Under the pieces are notes generated by a model. The model saw only the letters and a program-made list of their open reading frames with translations, was not told the DNA's origin and made no database searches. Shown piece after piece: positions 22,890-32,508 of a stretch of 35,141 nt of DNA; position 1 is the first letter of the stretch; the number at the start of each line of letters is the position of its first letter. The DNA lies in contig SSEB01000024.1 in the NCBI GenBank assembly GCA_008012115.1, positions 1 to 35,141 of the forward strand. Reading direction: 5' to 3'. Both the position numbers and the translations under genes were made by a program. This DNA comes from Nevskiaceae bacterium (GTDB lineage: Bacteria > Pseudomonadota > Gammaproteobacteria > Nevskiales > Nevskiaceae).

Positions 22890-23654
22890 TCAGTCCGCGA
22901 CCGCCGCGCTCTCCCCGCGGCGCTCGCGGTAGATGCGCCGCACGTAATCGCAGCCCGCGTGGTTCTGCCAGCGTTCCAGCCAGCGCTGCCAGCCGGCAGA
23001 CCGCGGCTCGGGCACGGCGACCGGATACTCCGGCGGCAGACAGGTGGGGAACAGGACAGTGGCGGCGGTCAGGTCGGCGATGCTGAAGCGGTCGCCAACC
23101 AGATAACCGGTCCTCGCCGACTCGCGCGCGACGAAGTCCAGCGCCTCCCGGGTCCGCACGAGGCCAGCCTCGGCACTGGCCGCATCGATCTTCATGTCGA
23201 GCCTCATCACTGCGCGGACACCGGGGAAAGCGCGCACATACAACTTCTGCTGCCACTCGGCCATGCCGGTGGCGAAACGACGTGCGGTGTATTCGGTGTC
23301 CGGCAGCACTTCGTGGAAACAGGCCAGACGCGTCGCCGGACCGATCTCGTCGTCGAACCATTGCTGGATGCCCAGTGCACGTTCGCGCTGCACCGGGTCG
23401 GCTGGATACAGCGGCGGCTCGGGCCAGGTCTGCTCCACGTAGTCGAGCACCTCGGCCGAATTCTTCAGCACACGGCCTGCATGGCGCAGGACAGGCATCG
23501 CCTTCTGGCCGAAGCGTGGAAGCAGTTGCATCGCATGCGGCCCCGGCAGCACCGAATGGCGGACATGCGGCACGCGCTTGTAATCCAGCGCCCAGCGCGC
23601 CTTCTCGGGATACATCGAGAAACGGAATTGCCAGAGTTCCGGGTGATTCGTCAT
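22890..23654 (-). CDS. Glutathione S-transferase family protein
   Basis: The 254-residue protein has a thioredoxin-like N-terminal domain (residues 5-85, FSMYPEKARWALDYKRVPH, FGQKAMPVLRH with the cis-Pro, and LKNSAEVLDYVE). An all-helical C-terminal domain follows, with YLVGDRFSIADLTAATVL near residue 190. Ser in place of a Cys at the PEKAR start suggests a transferase and not a glutaredoxin-type activity. It stands convergent to the VOC gene, 19 bases away. The substrate is unknown; a detoxification role is common in the family. Confidence 0.9.
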   Translation of the reverse strand: MTNHPELWQFRFSMYPEKARWALDYKRVPHVRHSVLPGPHAMQLLPRFGQKAMPVLRHAGRVLKNSAEVLDYVEQTWPEPPLYPADPVQRERALGIQQWFDDEIGPATRLACFHEVLPDTEYTARRFATGMAEWQQKLYVRAFPGVRAVMRLDMKIDAASAEAGLVRTREALDFVARESARTGYLVGDRFSIADLTAATVLFPTCLPPEYPVAVPEPRSAGWQRWLERWQNHAGCDYVRRIYRERRGESAAVAD

Positions 23655-23796
23655 CGCCCCCTCGACAGGCTGCTGAAAACCGCTGCCCCGAACTGTTTGA
23701 ACTGGGCCTCGGCAACCGCTCCTGCGCTGCCCTGCCTAGGGCATCCATGCCCTCGCCGGCCTGCGACCGCAGGGAGTCCTTGTGGGACGCCGGAGT

Positions 23797-23816
23797 GACC
23801 TCGCGCTAGCGCGAGG

Positions 23817-23818
<2 letters not shown>
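23797..23818. terminator. Perfect 22-bp palindrome at the rho stop codon
   Basis: Positions 23797-23818 read the same on both strands (arms GACCTCGCGCT / AGCGCGAGGTC) and include part of the rho stop codon. It could form an 11-bp stem at the 3' end of the rho mRNA. No T-tract follows on the minus strand, so it may protect the 3' end or slow the polymerase. The 160 bases from here to the GST start hold no other gene I can support. Confidence 0.5.
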
Positions 23819-25387
<1,569 letters not shown>

Positions 25388-25391
<4 letters not shown>

Positions 25392-25723
25392 GCGATATTG
25401 AGATGAGGAGTCACGAAAGCGGTGAGTTGGGCCTTGTGCACGGCGCCCACCTGGGTGGCCGCCACCTGCCCGTTCTTGAACAGGATCAGCGTCGGGATGC
25501 CGCGGATGCCGAACTTGGGCGGCGTGCCCGGGTTCTCATCGACGTTGAGCTTGACCACCTTGAGCTTGCCGGCGGTCTCGGCGGCGAGCTGCTCCAGGAT
25601 CGGCGCAATCATGCGGCAGGGGCCGCACCACTCCGCCCAGAAATCGACCAGAACCGGCGTGCCGCTCTTGAGCACGTCCTGTTCAAAGCTGGCATCGGTG
25701 ACCGCGCTGATGTGTTCACTCAT
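25388..25723 (-). CDS. trxA: Thioredoxin 1
   Basis: The 111 residues match TrxA. The active site WCGPC is at residues 32-36 (Cys33 and Cys36) within [11 protein letters not shown]. The structural cis-Pro is in [11 protein letters not shown], and KLNVDENPG is also typical. It reduces disulfides in cytoplasmic proteins. The start MSEHIS at 25723 follows GAGGTCTATCC; an in-frame extension to 25801 lacks family support. The gene overlaps rho by four bases, so both are on one mRNA. The 261 bases upstream to rhlB should hold both divergent promoters; I see an AT-richer patch near 25808-25835 that could contain the trxA -10 region, but no motif I can assign firmly. Confidence 0.98.
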
Positions 25724-25984
25724 GGATAGACCTCGGTGGGAATGGAAGGCGCGCTGAAGTCGCGCGTTCCGGCAAAATGGGGCCGAGTCCGGCCCGCACA
25801 AGCAGGCAAAAAAGAACTTAGATCGTTATGATGGACGTTCGCGGGGATCAGCGCCGGGCTGCAATGTCACGGCATGGAATTCAGTATTCGCCGTGCAGCC
25901 GTGTGTTGAACGCTATTTCAGCCTAAGTCCACACCGATTGCAAGCCTGCGCGATTCCCCATCTTCCAGCACCTTTTTGAAGCAC

Positions 25985-27250
25985 ATGCGACCCGACCATC
26001 TGAGCGACACCGCCTTTGCCGACCTGCCCCTGCACCCGGCCCTGCAGGCGGGCCTGCAGAAGCTGGGCTACAGCCACTGCACGCCCATCCAGGCATTGAC
26101 CCTGCCGCGCGCGCTGGCGGGCGAGGATCTCGCCGGCCAGGCGCAGACGGGTACCGGCAAGTCCGCCGCCTTCCTGCTGGCGTCCATGCATCACTTGCTG
26201 ACCGTGCCGCGCGCCGAAGGGGCCGACCCCAACCAGCCGCGCGCGATCATGCTGGCGCCGACGCGCGAGCTGGCGATCCAGATCTTCAAGGACGCCGAAC
26301 TGCTGGGCGCGGAGACCGGCCTGCGCATGGCGGTGGTCTACGGCGGCACCGGCTACGAATCGCAGCGCCAGGCCATCACCGCCGGCCTCGACATCCTGAT
26401 CGGCACGCCCGGCCGTCTGATCGACTATCTCAAGCAGGACATCTACAACCTCAAGCAGATCGCGGTGCTGGTGCTGGACGAGGCCGACCGCATGTTCGAT
26501 CTCGGCTTCATCGCCGACATCCGCTACCTGATCCGCAAGATGCCGCCGCCGGCCGCGCGCAAGAACTACCTGTTCTCCGCCACGCTCTCGCACCGCGTGC
26601 TGGAGCTGGCCTACGAGCACATGAACAACCCGACCAAGGTCGAGGTGGAGCCGGAGCAGGTCACCGCCGAGCGTGTGCGCCAGAGCCTGGTGCACGTTGC
26701 CAACGACGACAAGCTGCGCCTGCTGATCGGCCTGCTGCGGCATCACGATCCGTTCCGCACGCTGGTGTTCGTCAACATGAAGCGCGACGCCGAACTGGTC
26801 GAGAACACGCTCAAGGCCAACGGCTTCGAGGCGGCGACGCTGTCCGGTGACGTTGCGCAGAACAAGCGCGAGCGCCTGCTGCAGGATTTCAAGGACGGCA
26901 AGCTTCCGGTGCTGGTCGCCACCGACGTCGCCGCGCGCGGCCTGCACATTCCGGCGGTGTCGCACGTGATCAACTACGACCTGCCGCAGGATCCGGAGGA
27001 CTACGTGCACCGCATCGGCCGCACCGCGCGCGCCGGCCAGACGGGCGATGCGATTTCCTTCTGCTGCGAAACCTACGTTTACTCGCTACCCGAGATCGAA
27101 CGCTACATCGGCAAGCGCATCCCGGTGGACCACGACGCCACCGAACGCATGGCCCAGGATGATTTCGTCGAAGGTGCGCGCCCGGAACGGCGCCGCCACG
27201 GTGGCCCCTCGCGCGGCGGACGTCGCCCGCCGCCCCGCCGCCGCCGCTGA
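25985..27250 (+). CDS. rhlB: DEAD-box RNA helicase RhlB
   Basis: The 421-residue helicase follows RhlB along its length. The Q motif region is HCTPIQALTLP (31-41), motif I is AQTGTGKS (53-60), then PTREL, TPGRL, DEAD (165-168), SATLSHRV, and ATDVAARGLHIPAVSHVINYDLP through HRIGRTARAG. It ends in an Arg/Pro-rich tail (about 395-421) that probably contacts RNA or RNase E. RhlB unwinds RNA in the degradosome and its ATPase depends on RNA. ATG 25985 is chosen; TTG 25976 is an alternative three codons earlier. The place next to trxA-rho matches the E. coli layout and supports the assignment over other DEAD-box paralogues. Confidence 0.93.
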   Translation: MRPDHLSDTAFADLPLHPALQAGLQKLGYSHCTPIQALTLPRALAGEDLAGQAQTGTGKSAAFLLASMHHLLTVPRAEGADPNQPRAIMLAPTRELAIQIFKDAELLGAETGLRMAVVYGGTGYESQRQAITAGLDILIGTPGRLIDYLKQDIYNLKQIAVLVLDEADRMFDLGFIADIRYLIRKMPPPAARKNYLFSATLSHRVLELAYEHMNNPTKVEVEPEQVTAERVRQSLVHVANDDKLRLLIGLLRHHDPFRTLVFVNMKRDAELVENTLKANGFEAATLSGDVAQNKRERLLQDFKDGKLPVLVATDVAARGLHIPAVSHVINYDLPQDPEDYVHRIGRTARAGQTGDAISFCCETYVYSLPEIERYIGKRIPVDHDATERMAQDDFVEGARPERRRHGGPSRGGRRPPPRRRR

Positions 27251-27416
27251 CGGCGGCGGCGTTCCAGAAACCAGCACAACCATGTAAACGCTTTCCCGCG
27301 CCGGACGTTTGCTTGAGTAAGCCGCCGTGCGGCTTCTCGTGCGTTCTCCACGTCCGCGTGGACGCGACACGCCATCGCCGGCGTTCGCGTCTCCGGTCTT
27401 TAGCCAAGGAAGCGAT

Positions 27417-28637
27417 ATGAACAACAAGCTTGCACATGTCCGGCTGCTGATGCTGCCGCTGGCCGTCATCGCCAGCGTCCCCGCCACAGCGCAGGCCCAG
27501 AACGATTACATGGGTCTCGAAGGCGGCTTCAATTTTCTGCGCAACCAGCGCGTCGATCAGGACGGCACCACGCTCGCCTCGCTGGGCTTCAAGCACGGCT
27601 ATGTCGGCGGCCTGACCTTCGGCAGCGTCTACCTCAGCGGCTGGCGCCCGGAACTGGAACTGGCCTACCGCAACAACGACCTCAAGTCCGCGACCACGCC
27701 GGCAGTGGCCGGCGGCGTGCTCGGCGGCACCACTGGCGGCGGCAGCACCGGTGGCCGCGAATACGCGGCGACAGCCATGTTCAACCTCTGGTACGACCTG
27801 AACACGGCGAGCGGCTTCTTCAGCGTCGTCCATCCCTACGTGGGCGGCGGCGTGGGCGGCGCCCTCGTCGGCCTGCGCTCCGTCACCGTCAACGGCACCC
27901 GCTGGAACGACGATGACCGCATGCTGTTCGGCTACCAGGCCGGCGCCGGCGTCGGCGTGGATCTGGCGCGCGGCTTCAGGCTGTCGCTGGACTACCGTTT
28001 CCTGCAGACCGATCGCGGGCGCTTCGACACCGGCGCCGGCAATGGCGACCCGGCCACCCTGCGCTACACCTCGCATGCGGCGATGCTGAGCCTGAAATTC
28101 CTGATCGACAACGGTCCCTCGCTGCCGCCCCTGCCGCCCGAGCCCGTGGCCGTCGTGCCGGTGGCGGCGGTGCCGCCTTCCCCGCCGCCTCCCGCGCCGC
28201 CCGCCACGCCACCATGCCAGGCACCGCAGCCCGGACAGGCGATTGAACTCGAGGGCTGCAAGCCCGGCGACAGCCTGGTGCTGCACGGCGTCCACTTCGA
28301 GTTCAACCGCGCCAACCTGACCGCAGATGCCAAAACCGTGCTCGACTCGGTCGCGGCGGCATTGCAGGCGCATCCGGCGATCACCGTCGAACTCGATGGC
28401 CACACCGACGGCAAGGGCACCGCGGCCTACAACCAGTCGCTGTCCGAGCGGCGCGCTGCGGCGACCAAGCAGTACCTGGTGGATCATGGCGTCGATGCCA
28501 GCCGCATCGCCACGCGCGGCTACGGCAAATCGGCACCGGTCGCCGACAACGGCACCGATGAGGGCCGCGAGCTGAACCGGCGCGTTGAGCTGAAAATCAT
28601 TCACGCGGGTGCGGCCGACAACGCCTCGGCGCAATAG
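27417..28637 (+). CDS. OmpA-family outer-membrane protein
   Basis: The 406-residue protein has a signal peptide (cleavage after about Ala27, TAQA-Q). An N-terminal beta-barrel of the OmpA type follows (about 28-225, GLEGGFNFLRN, aromatic strand ends), then a Pro/Ala-rich linker (about 235-270) and a C-terminal OmpA peptidoglycan-binding domain (about 285-400). The last carries VHFEFNRANLTADAK, ELDGHTDGKGT and NRRVELKI, where Asp and Arg hold diaminopimelate. It should link outer membrane and cell wall. Two Cys residues at the linker end may form a disulfide. The ATG follows AGCCAAGGAAGCGAT. The 166 bases between rhlB and this gene contain two short GC hairpins (near 27321 and 27350) and no gene. 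Confidence 0.93.
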   Translation: MNNKLAHVRLLMLPLAVIASVPATAQAQNDYMGLEGGFNFLRNQRVDQDGTTLASLGFKHGYVGGLTFGSVYLSGWRPELELAYRNNDLKSATTPAVAGGVLGGTTGGGSTGGREYAATAMFNLWYDLNTASGFFSVVHPYVGGGVGGALVGLRSVTVNGTRWNDDDRMLFGYQAGAGVGVDLARGFRLSLDYRFLQTDRGRFDTGAGNGDPATLRYTSHAAMLSLKFLIDNGPSLPPLPPEPVAVVPVAAVPPSPPPPAPPATPPCQAPQPGQAIELEGCKPGDSLVLHGVHFEFNRANLTADAKTVLDSVAAALQAHPAITVELDGHTDGKGTAAYNQSLSERRAAATKQYLVDHGVDASRIATRGYGKSAPVADNGTDEGRELNRRVELKIIHAGAADNASAQ

Positions 28638-28643
28638 GGTTGT

Positions 28644-28672
28644 GGCGGCGCCGGCCTGCGTCCGGCGCCGCC
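28644..28672. terminator. Bidirectional hairpin between ompA-like and ctaB
   Basis: An 11-bp perfect GC stem (GGCGGCGCCGG / CCGGCGCCGCC) with a 7-base loop lies between two convergent genes whose stops are 39 bases apart. T-tracts are weak on both sides. Confidence 0.65.
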
Positions 28673-28676
28673 CCGT

Positions 28677-29576
28677 TCAGCGCATCAGCGGCAGGTAGTG
28701 GTCCACCAGCAGCAGCGTGAAGATGCCCATCAGATAGACGATGGAGTAGCCGAAGGTCTTCATCGGCAGGCCCGGCCGCGGCGCGTAGCGCAGCAGCAGC
28801 GCGTACCACAGGAACACGCCTCCCAGCGCCAGCGCGCCGAGCAGGTAGATCAGCCCGCTCATGCGGAACACGAAGGGCAGGATGCTGACCACCACCAGCA
28901 GCACGGTGTAGAGCAGCACCTGCACGCGGGTGTAGGCGATGCCGTGCGTCACCGGCAGCATCGGAATGTCCACCTTGGCGTATTCATCGCGGCGCTCGAT
29001 GGCCAGCGCCCAGAAATGCGGCGGCGTCCAGACGAAGATGATCAGGAACAGCAGCAGCGCATGCGGGTCCACCGTGCCGGTCACCGCCGCCCAGCCGAGC
29101 ACCGGCGGCGCGGCGCCGGCGGCACCGCCGATGACGATGTTCTGCGGCGTCGCGCGCTTGAGGAACAGCGTGTAGATGCCGGCGTAGCCGATCAGCGTCA
29201 GCTGCGTCAGCACCGCGGTCAGCGGATTGACCCAGAACCACAGCACCACGAAGCCGCTCAGGCCGAGCACAGTGGCGAAGGCAATCGACTCGGTCATGCC
29301 GAGCGTGCCGGTGACCAGTGGCCGGCCGCAGGTGCGCGCCATGCGTGCATCGATGTTGCGGTCGATGATCTGGTTGACCGCCGCCGCGGACGCCGCCTGC
29401 AGGGTGATGCCCAGCGTGCCCCAGAGCAGCGCACTCATCGGCGGCAGGCCCGGCACCGCCAGGAACATGCCGATGATCGCGGTGAACACGATCAGCATCA
29501 CCACGCGCGGCTTGCACAGCTCGTAGTACTCGTGCAGGCGTCCGGCTGCCGGTGGCGTGTCGGCGGCGACGCTCAC
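28677..29576 (-). CDS. ctaB: Protoheme IX farnesyltransferase (heme O synthase)
   Basis: The 299-residue UbiA-family membrane protein converts heme B to heme O by adding farnesyl from FPP. The first Asp-rich motif NQIIDRNIDARMART lies near residue 70, the second signature DEYAKVDIPMLP near residue 190, and about nine membrane helices are present. The N-terminal YYELCKPRVVMLIV is typical. The start is GTG 29576, which overlaps the ctaA stop as GTGA; an upstream open frame to 29750 reads through ctaA and is rejected. With ctaA it makes heme A for the oxidase encoded by ctaD/ctaE in this cluster. Confidence 0.95.
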   Translation of the reverse strand: MSVAADTPPAAGRLHEYYELCKPRVVMLIVFTAIIGMFLAVPGLPPMSALLWGTLGITLQAASAAAVNQIIDRNIDARMARTCGRPLVTGTLGMTESIAFATVLGLSGFVVLWFWVNPLTAVLTQLTLIGYAGIYTLFLKRATPQNIVIGGAAGAAPPVLGWAAVTGTVDPHALLLFLIIFVWTPPHFWALAIERRDEYAKVDIPMLPVTHGIAYTRVQVLLYTVLLVVVSILPFVFRMSGLIYLLGALALGGVFLWYALLLRYAPRPGLPMKTFGYSIVYLMGIFTLLLVDHYLPLMR

Positions 29577-30646
29577 GTGCGCTGGTTCCAGGCGAAGAAA
29601 TTGAGCGTGACCAGCACCATCAGCAATAGCGCCGCGCCGGCGTTGTGCAGGTCGGCGACCGCCAGCGGAAATTGCAGGACCACCACGCTGATGCCGATCA
29701 GCACCTGCAGCGTCACCGCCGCATGGATGGCGATGCCCAGGCGCTTCCACAGCGTCTCGCGCGTGCGGATCAGCCAGACGCCGAGCAGCAGCAGCGTGGC
29801 GGTCACCACCAGCGCACCGAGGCGATGGAAGTAGTGGATGGTGACGCGCGCGCGATTGTCGAGCACGCCGCCTTCATAGTTCACGCCCAGGCCGCGCCAC
29901 AGGGTGAAGGCTTCCTTGACGTCGGTCTGCGGCAGGAGGCTGCCGTGGCAGGTCGGGAAATCCGGGCAACCCAGCGCCGCGTAATTGCTGCTGGTCCAGC
30001 CGCCGAGAAAAATCTGGAACACCAGCAGCGCCAGCGCCAGCGCCGCGAAGCGCGGCAGCCAGGCCGGCGTTACTGCGGGCGAGGCCGCGCCCGTCTCCTG
30101 CATGCGGGACCAGGCCTGGCGCTCGTTGCGCGCCTCGCGCTCGGGGGCGGTGCCCGCATCCGCCACCGCGCGCGGGTAGGCGACGCGCAGGCGCATGAGC
30201 AGCAGCAGGGACAGGGTCAGCAGGCCGGTCAGCAGGTGGCCGGTCACGGTCAGCGGGTTGACCTGCCAGAGCACGGTGAAGGCACCCAGCGCGCCCTGCA
30301 TCAGCACCGTGCCCAGCAGCAGCCAGGGCAGCAGGCGCGGCACGCCATGGCGGCGCAGGAACAGGCTCATCACCGCCATCAGCGTGATCAGCGAGCCCAG
30401 CGTGGTGGCGAGATAGCGGTGGATCATCTCCTTCCAGGCCTTGGGCGCCTCCACCGGCCGCTGCGGAAAGTTCTGCTCGGCGCGCGCCACTTCATGCGGC
30501 GCGTCCGGCACACCCAGGTGCCCGTAGCAGCCGGGCCAATCCGGGCAGCCGAGGCCGGCGTCCGACAGGCGCACGAAGGCGCCAAACACGATGACGGCGA
30601 AGCACAGGGCCAGAGCGACGGAATTGATGCGGCGGAACCAGAGCAT
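29573..30646 (-). CDS. ctaA: Heme A synthase (COX15/CtaA family)
   Basis: The 357-residue protein has about eight membrane helices in two similar four-helix halves. The first half starts GAFVRLSDAGLGCPDWPGCYG, with a paired Cys in the first periplasmic loop, and includes EMIHRYLATTLG. The second half repeats SSNYAALGCPDFPTCHG and IHYFHRLGALVV. The His residues in helices 2, 4, 6 and 8 bind heme and the Cys pairs are typical of bacterial CtaA. The enzyme oxidises the C8 methyl of heme O to give heme A. The long second periplasmic loop contains the polar stretch around residues 165-195. It overlaps ctaB by four bases and follows the SCO-like gene after 64 bases. Confidence 0.95.
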   Translation of the reverse strand: MLWFRRINSVALALCFAVIVFGAFVRLSDAGLGCPDWPGCYGHLGVPDAPHEVARAEQNFPQRPVEAPKAWKEMIHRYLATTLGSLITLMAVMSLFLRRHGVPRLLPWLLLGTVLMQGALGAFTVLWQVNPLTVTGHLLTGLLTLSLLLLMRLRVAYPRAVADAGTAPEREARNERQAWSRMQETGAASPAVTPAWLPRFAALALALLVFQIFLGGWTSSNYAALGCPDFPTCHGSLLPQTDVKEAFTLWRGLGVNYEGGVLDNRARVTIHYFHRLGALVVTATLLLLGVWLIRTRETLWKRLGIAIHAAVTLQVLIGISVVVLQFPLAVADLHNAGAALLLMVLVTLNFFAWNQRT

Positions 30647-30710
30647 GACGGCGTGCCGGGAACGGGACGGAAGGGCGTGTGGCGGGCGCGGATTTTAACG
30701 CATCGCGTCT

Positions 30711-31316
30711 TCAGCCGATGTTGGACAGCTTGAGCAGGTACTTCAGGTCCTTGAGGATGTCCTTGTACTGGGCATCGCCGGCATAAATCATCAGCCAGTT
30801 GCCCAGGGGATCGACCAGGTACAGCGCCTGCGGATCGTGCGCCTGGAAGAAGTCACTGGCGCGCGCACCGGCCGCGCCGGTGTCGGCGAGATAGACCAGG
30901 TCCGGCTGCTCGGTGCCGAAGCGGGCCCGGGCCGCCTGCAGCGCTGCGGCATCCGGCGCGATGTAGACGCGACGCAGGCGCACGCGGTCGTCGGCCAGCA
31001 GGGCGCGCACCTGGCGGATCTGGATGATCTTGATGACGCAGGCGTCGTCACAGGCCGCACCGCCGACGTAGACCAAGCTCCAGCGGCGCTTGAGCGCGCT
31101 CTCGTCCTGCGGCTTGCCGTCGGCATCCACGAAATGCAGCGCCGGCAGCGGCCGCACCGGGTTGACCAGGGTGCCCTTGTTGGTGGTGCCTTCCGGCCGC
31201 AGCTGCGGCCAGACGAAATACAGCAGATAGGCGGCGAGCAGCGGCGCCAGGAACAGGATGGCCAGCAGGATGAACTGGCGCCGGCCGGCGCTGCGGGTCT
31301 GTGCGGAGTCAGTCAT
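30711..31316 (-). CDS. SCO1/SenC-like membrane-anchored assembly protein
   Basis: This 201-residue protein has an N-terminal membrane helix (about residues 13-35) and a periplasmic thioredoxin-like domain. CDDAC at residues 89-93 has the CxxxC spacing of the SCO copper site, and the first His candidate downstream is His160 (71 residues later, somewhat closer than in classic SCO proteins). The LYLVDPLGNWLMIY segment resembles the SCO end. In pseudomonads a gene of this kind lies between surf1 and ctaA, as here. I infer a role in delivering copper or electrons to the CuA site. It overlaps surf1 by eight bases. Confidence 0.78.
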   Translation of the reverse strand: MTDSAQTRSAGRRQFILLAILFLAPLLAAYLLYFVWPQLRPEGTTNKGTLVNPVRPLPALHFVDADGKPQDESALKRRWSLVYVGGAACDDACVIKIIQIRQVRALLADDRVRLRRVYIAPDAAALQAARARFGTEQPDLVYLADTGAAGARASDFFQAHDPQALYLVDPLGNWLMIYAGDAQYKDILKDLKYLLKLSNIG

Positions 31317-32022
31317 GGTCGCGTTTCAGGTTCAGCTTGATGAAAAGGAACAGCAGCGTGGCCGCCAGCGCAAACCACTGCGCCGCATAGCCGTAGTGCC
31401 GCTCGGGCGGAAAGCCGTTGTCGAAATGCCATTCGCGCACGAAGCCGCCGGGCGCCTCCGGCGCCAGCAGCAGTTCGCCGTCGGCAAGCGGCTCGCCGTA
31501 GAGGCAGGCAAGGTCGGCGGCATCGGGATAGTTGACGATCTGCGGAAAGGCGACGGCCCTTTGGCAACCGCCCTCGGCGTTGCGCAAGCCGGCTCGCCCC
31601 AGCGCGCGCCAGTAGCCTTCCACCTGCACGGTGCCCTCGGGCGCCGGCGGCGACGGCGGATGCGCGCGCCCGGTCAGCGGAATCCAGCCGCGGTTGACCA
31701 CCACCAGCGCGCCGCTGTCGAGCCGCAGCGGCGTCCACACCTGGAAGCCCGGTCGCTGATGGCTGGACTGGTTGTCGAGCAGCAGCTGGCGCTGCGCCTC
31801 GTAGTGGCCGGTCGCCCGCACGCGCAGCGGCTGCGCCCCGCCGGCCTGCGAAGGGTCCAGCGGTCGCGCCGTCTGCAGCGCGACGGCGGCGTACTGCGTC
31901 AGCAACTCGGCCTTCTGCTCGCCGCGGCGCAGCTGCCAGGTGCCGAGCGCCAGCAGCAGCGCCAGCGCCGGCACGGTCGCCAGCACGGCCCACATCGGCG
32001 GTTGGAAGCGCCAGCGGCTCAT
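31309..32022 (-). CDS. SURF1 family cytochrome oxidase assembly protein
   Basis: The 237-residue SURF1 protein has two membrane helices, one at the N-terminus (residues 10-28) and one near the C-terminus (about 208-226). Between them is the periplasmic domain with GTWQLRRGEQK, GHYEAQRQLLLDNQ, PGFQVWTPLRLDSGALVVVNRGWIP and the closing HYGYAAQWFALA. SURF1 helps insert heme A into subunit I. ATG 32022 is chosen; the open frame continues four codons to a GTG at 32034, but that lies inside the repeat copy C. It starts the surf1-SCO-ctaA-ctaB operon. Confidence 0.93.
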   Translation of the reverse strand: MSRWRFQPPMWAVLATVPALALLLALGTWQLRRGEQKAELLTQYAAVALQTARPLDPSQAGGAQPLRVRATGHYEAQRQLLLDNQSSHQRPGFQVWTPLRLDSGALVVVNRGWIPLTGRAHPPSPPAPEGTVQVEGYWRALGRAGLRNAEGGCQRAVAFPQIVNYPDAADLACLYGEPLADGELLLAPEAPGGFVREWHFDNGFPPERHYGYAAQWFALAATLLFLFIKLNLKRDHD

Positions 32023-32032
32023 GCGCGGCGCC

Positions 32033-32140
32033 ACCCGCTGTCCCGGTATCGGGCTTCGCAGTAGTTATATTTAATCATTAGAAAATAAAATTGATATATA
32101 TTTTATAACCGATTTCCTGGCGTTGGCAGCAGGAGCGGGT
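32033..32140. repeat. 108-bp palindromic repeat, copy C
   Basis: Its arms ACCCGCT / AGCGGGT extend outward to a perfect 11-bp pair (CGCCACCCGCT / AGCGGGTGGCG, 32029-32144). The 46-bp AT-rich core runs from GTTATATTTA (32064) to ATATTTTATAAC (32109), with 31-bp flanks on both sides, as in copies A and B. The left hairpin is CCCG-GTAT-CGGG. Unlike the other copies it lies between divergent genes, upstream of surf1 and the DUF2909 gene. Confidence 0.85.
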
Positions 32141-32224
32141 GGCGGGTTGGAACGCCACGCGGGCGTGCGGTTCAGTTCGATGGCGCCGCGGGTTACGATG
32201 GCCGTCTTTTCCGCCGGGGATCGC

Positions 32225-32440
32225 ATGGCCAAGTTCATCATCGTCGCGTTGCTGCTGGCGGTCATGACCGCGCTGTTTTCCAGCGTGTTCTTCCTGGTCA
32301 AGGACGAGAGCCGCCAGCGGCGCACGCTGCAGCTGCTGAAGCTGCGTATCGCCCTGTCGCTGCTGCTGATCACTTTCGTCATTACGGCCTACCTGCTCGG
32401 CTGGATACATCCGCATCCGGGTCCGCCGCCGCCGCATTGA
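32225..32440 (+). CDS. Twin transmembrane protein (DUF2909)
   Basis: This 71-residue protein has two membrane helices (about residues 2-24 and 41-62) joined by a basic loop (KDESRQRRTLQLLKLR), and a His/Pro-rich tail. It matches the DUF2909 pattern, often found next to the cytochrome c oxidase genes of gammaproteobacteria. The role is unknown; oxidase assembly is a reasonable guess from synteny. It faces opposite to its neighbours, convergent with ctaE and divergent from surf1. The ATG is preceded by GGGGATCGC (GGGGA). Confidence 0.87.
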   Translation: MAKFIIVALLLAVMTALFSSVFFLVKDESRQRRTLQLLKLRIALSLLLITFVITAYLLGWIHPHPGPPPPH

Positions 32441-32459
32441 GCGGCCCCTGCAGAAACCG

Positions 32460-32485
32460 AAAGGGCGGCCCCAGGGCCGCCCTTT
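32460..32485. terminator. Bidirectional terminator between DUF2909 gene and ctaE
   Basis: A perfect 12-bp stem (AAAGGGCGGCCC / GGGCCGCCCTTT) with a two-base loop is flanked by A and T runs, so it can act in both directions between these convergent genes. Confidence 0.85.
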
Positions 32486-32508
32486 CTCGTTGTCTGCCTG
32501 CGTCGGCC

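Noticed and set aside
25724..25984. A riboswitch or leader RNA upstream of trxA-rho
   Set aside because: I see no conserved riboswitch motif; only an AT-richer patch compatible with promoters, which is not enough to call a feature.
26970..28634. A long minus-strand frame opposite the OmpA-like gene, and similar ones opposite rhlB, rho, acs and the porin
   Set aside because: All are shadows of genes with clear family motifs, ribosome sites and signal peptides on the other strand.
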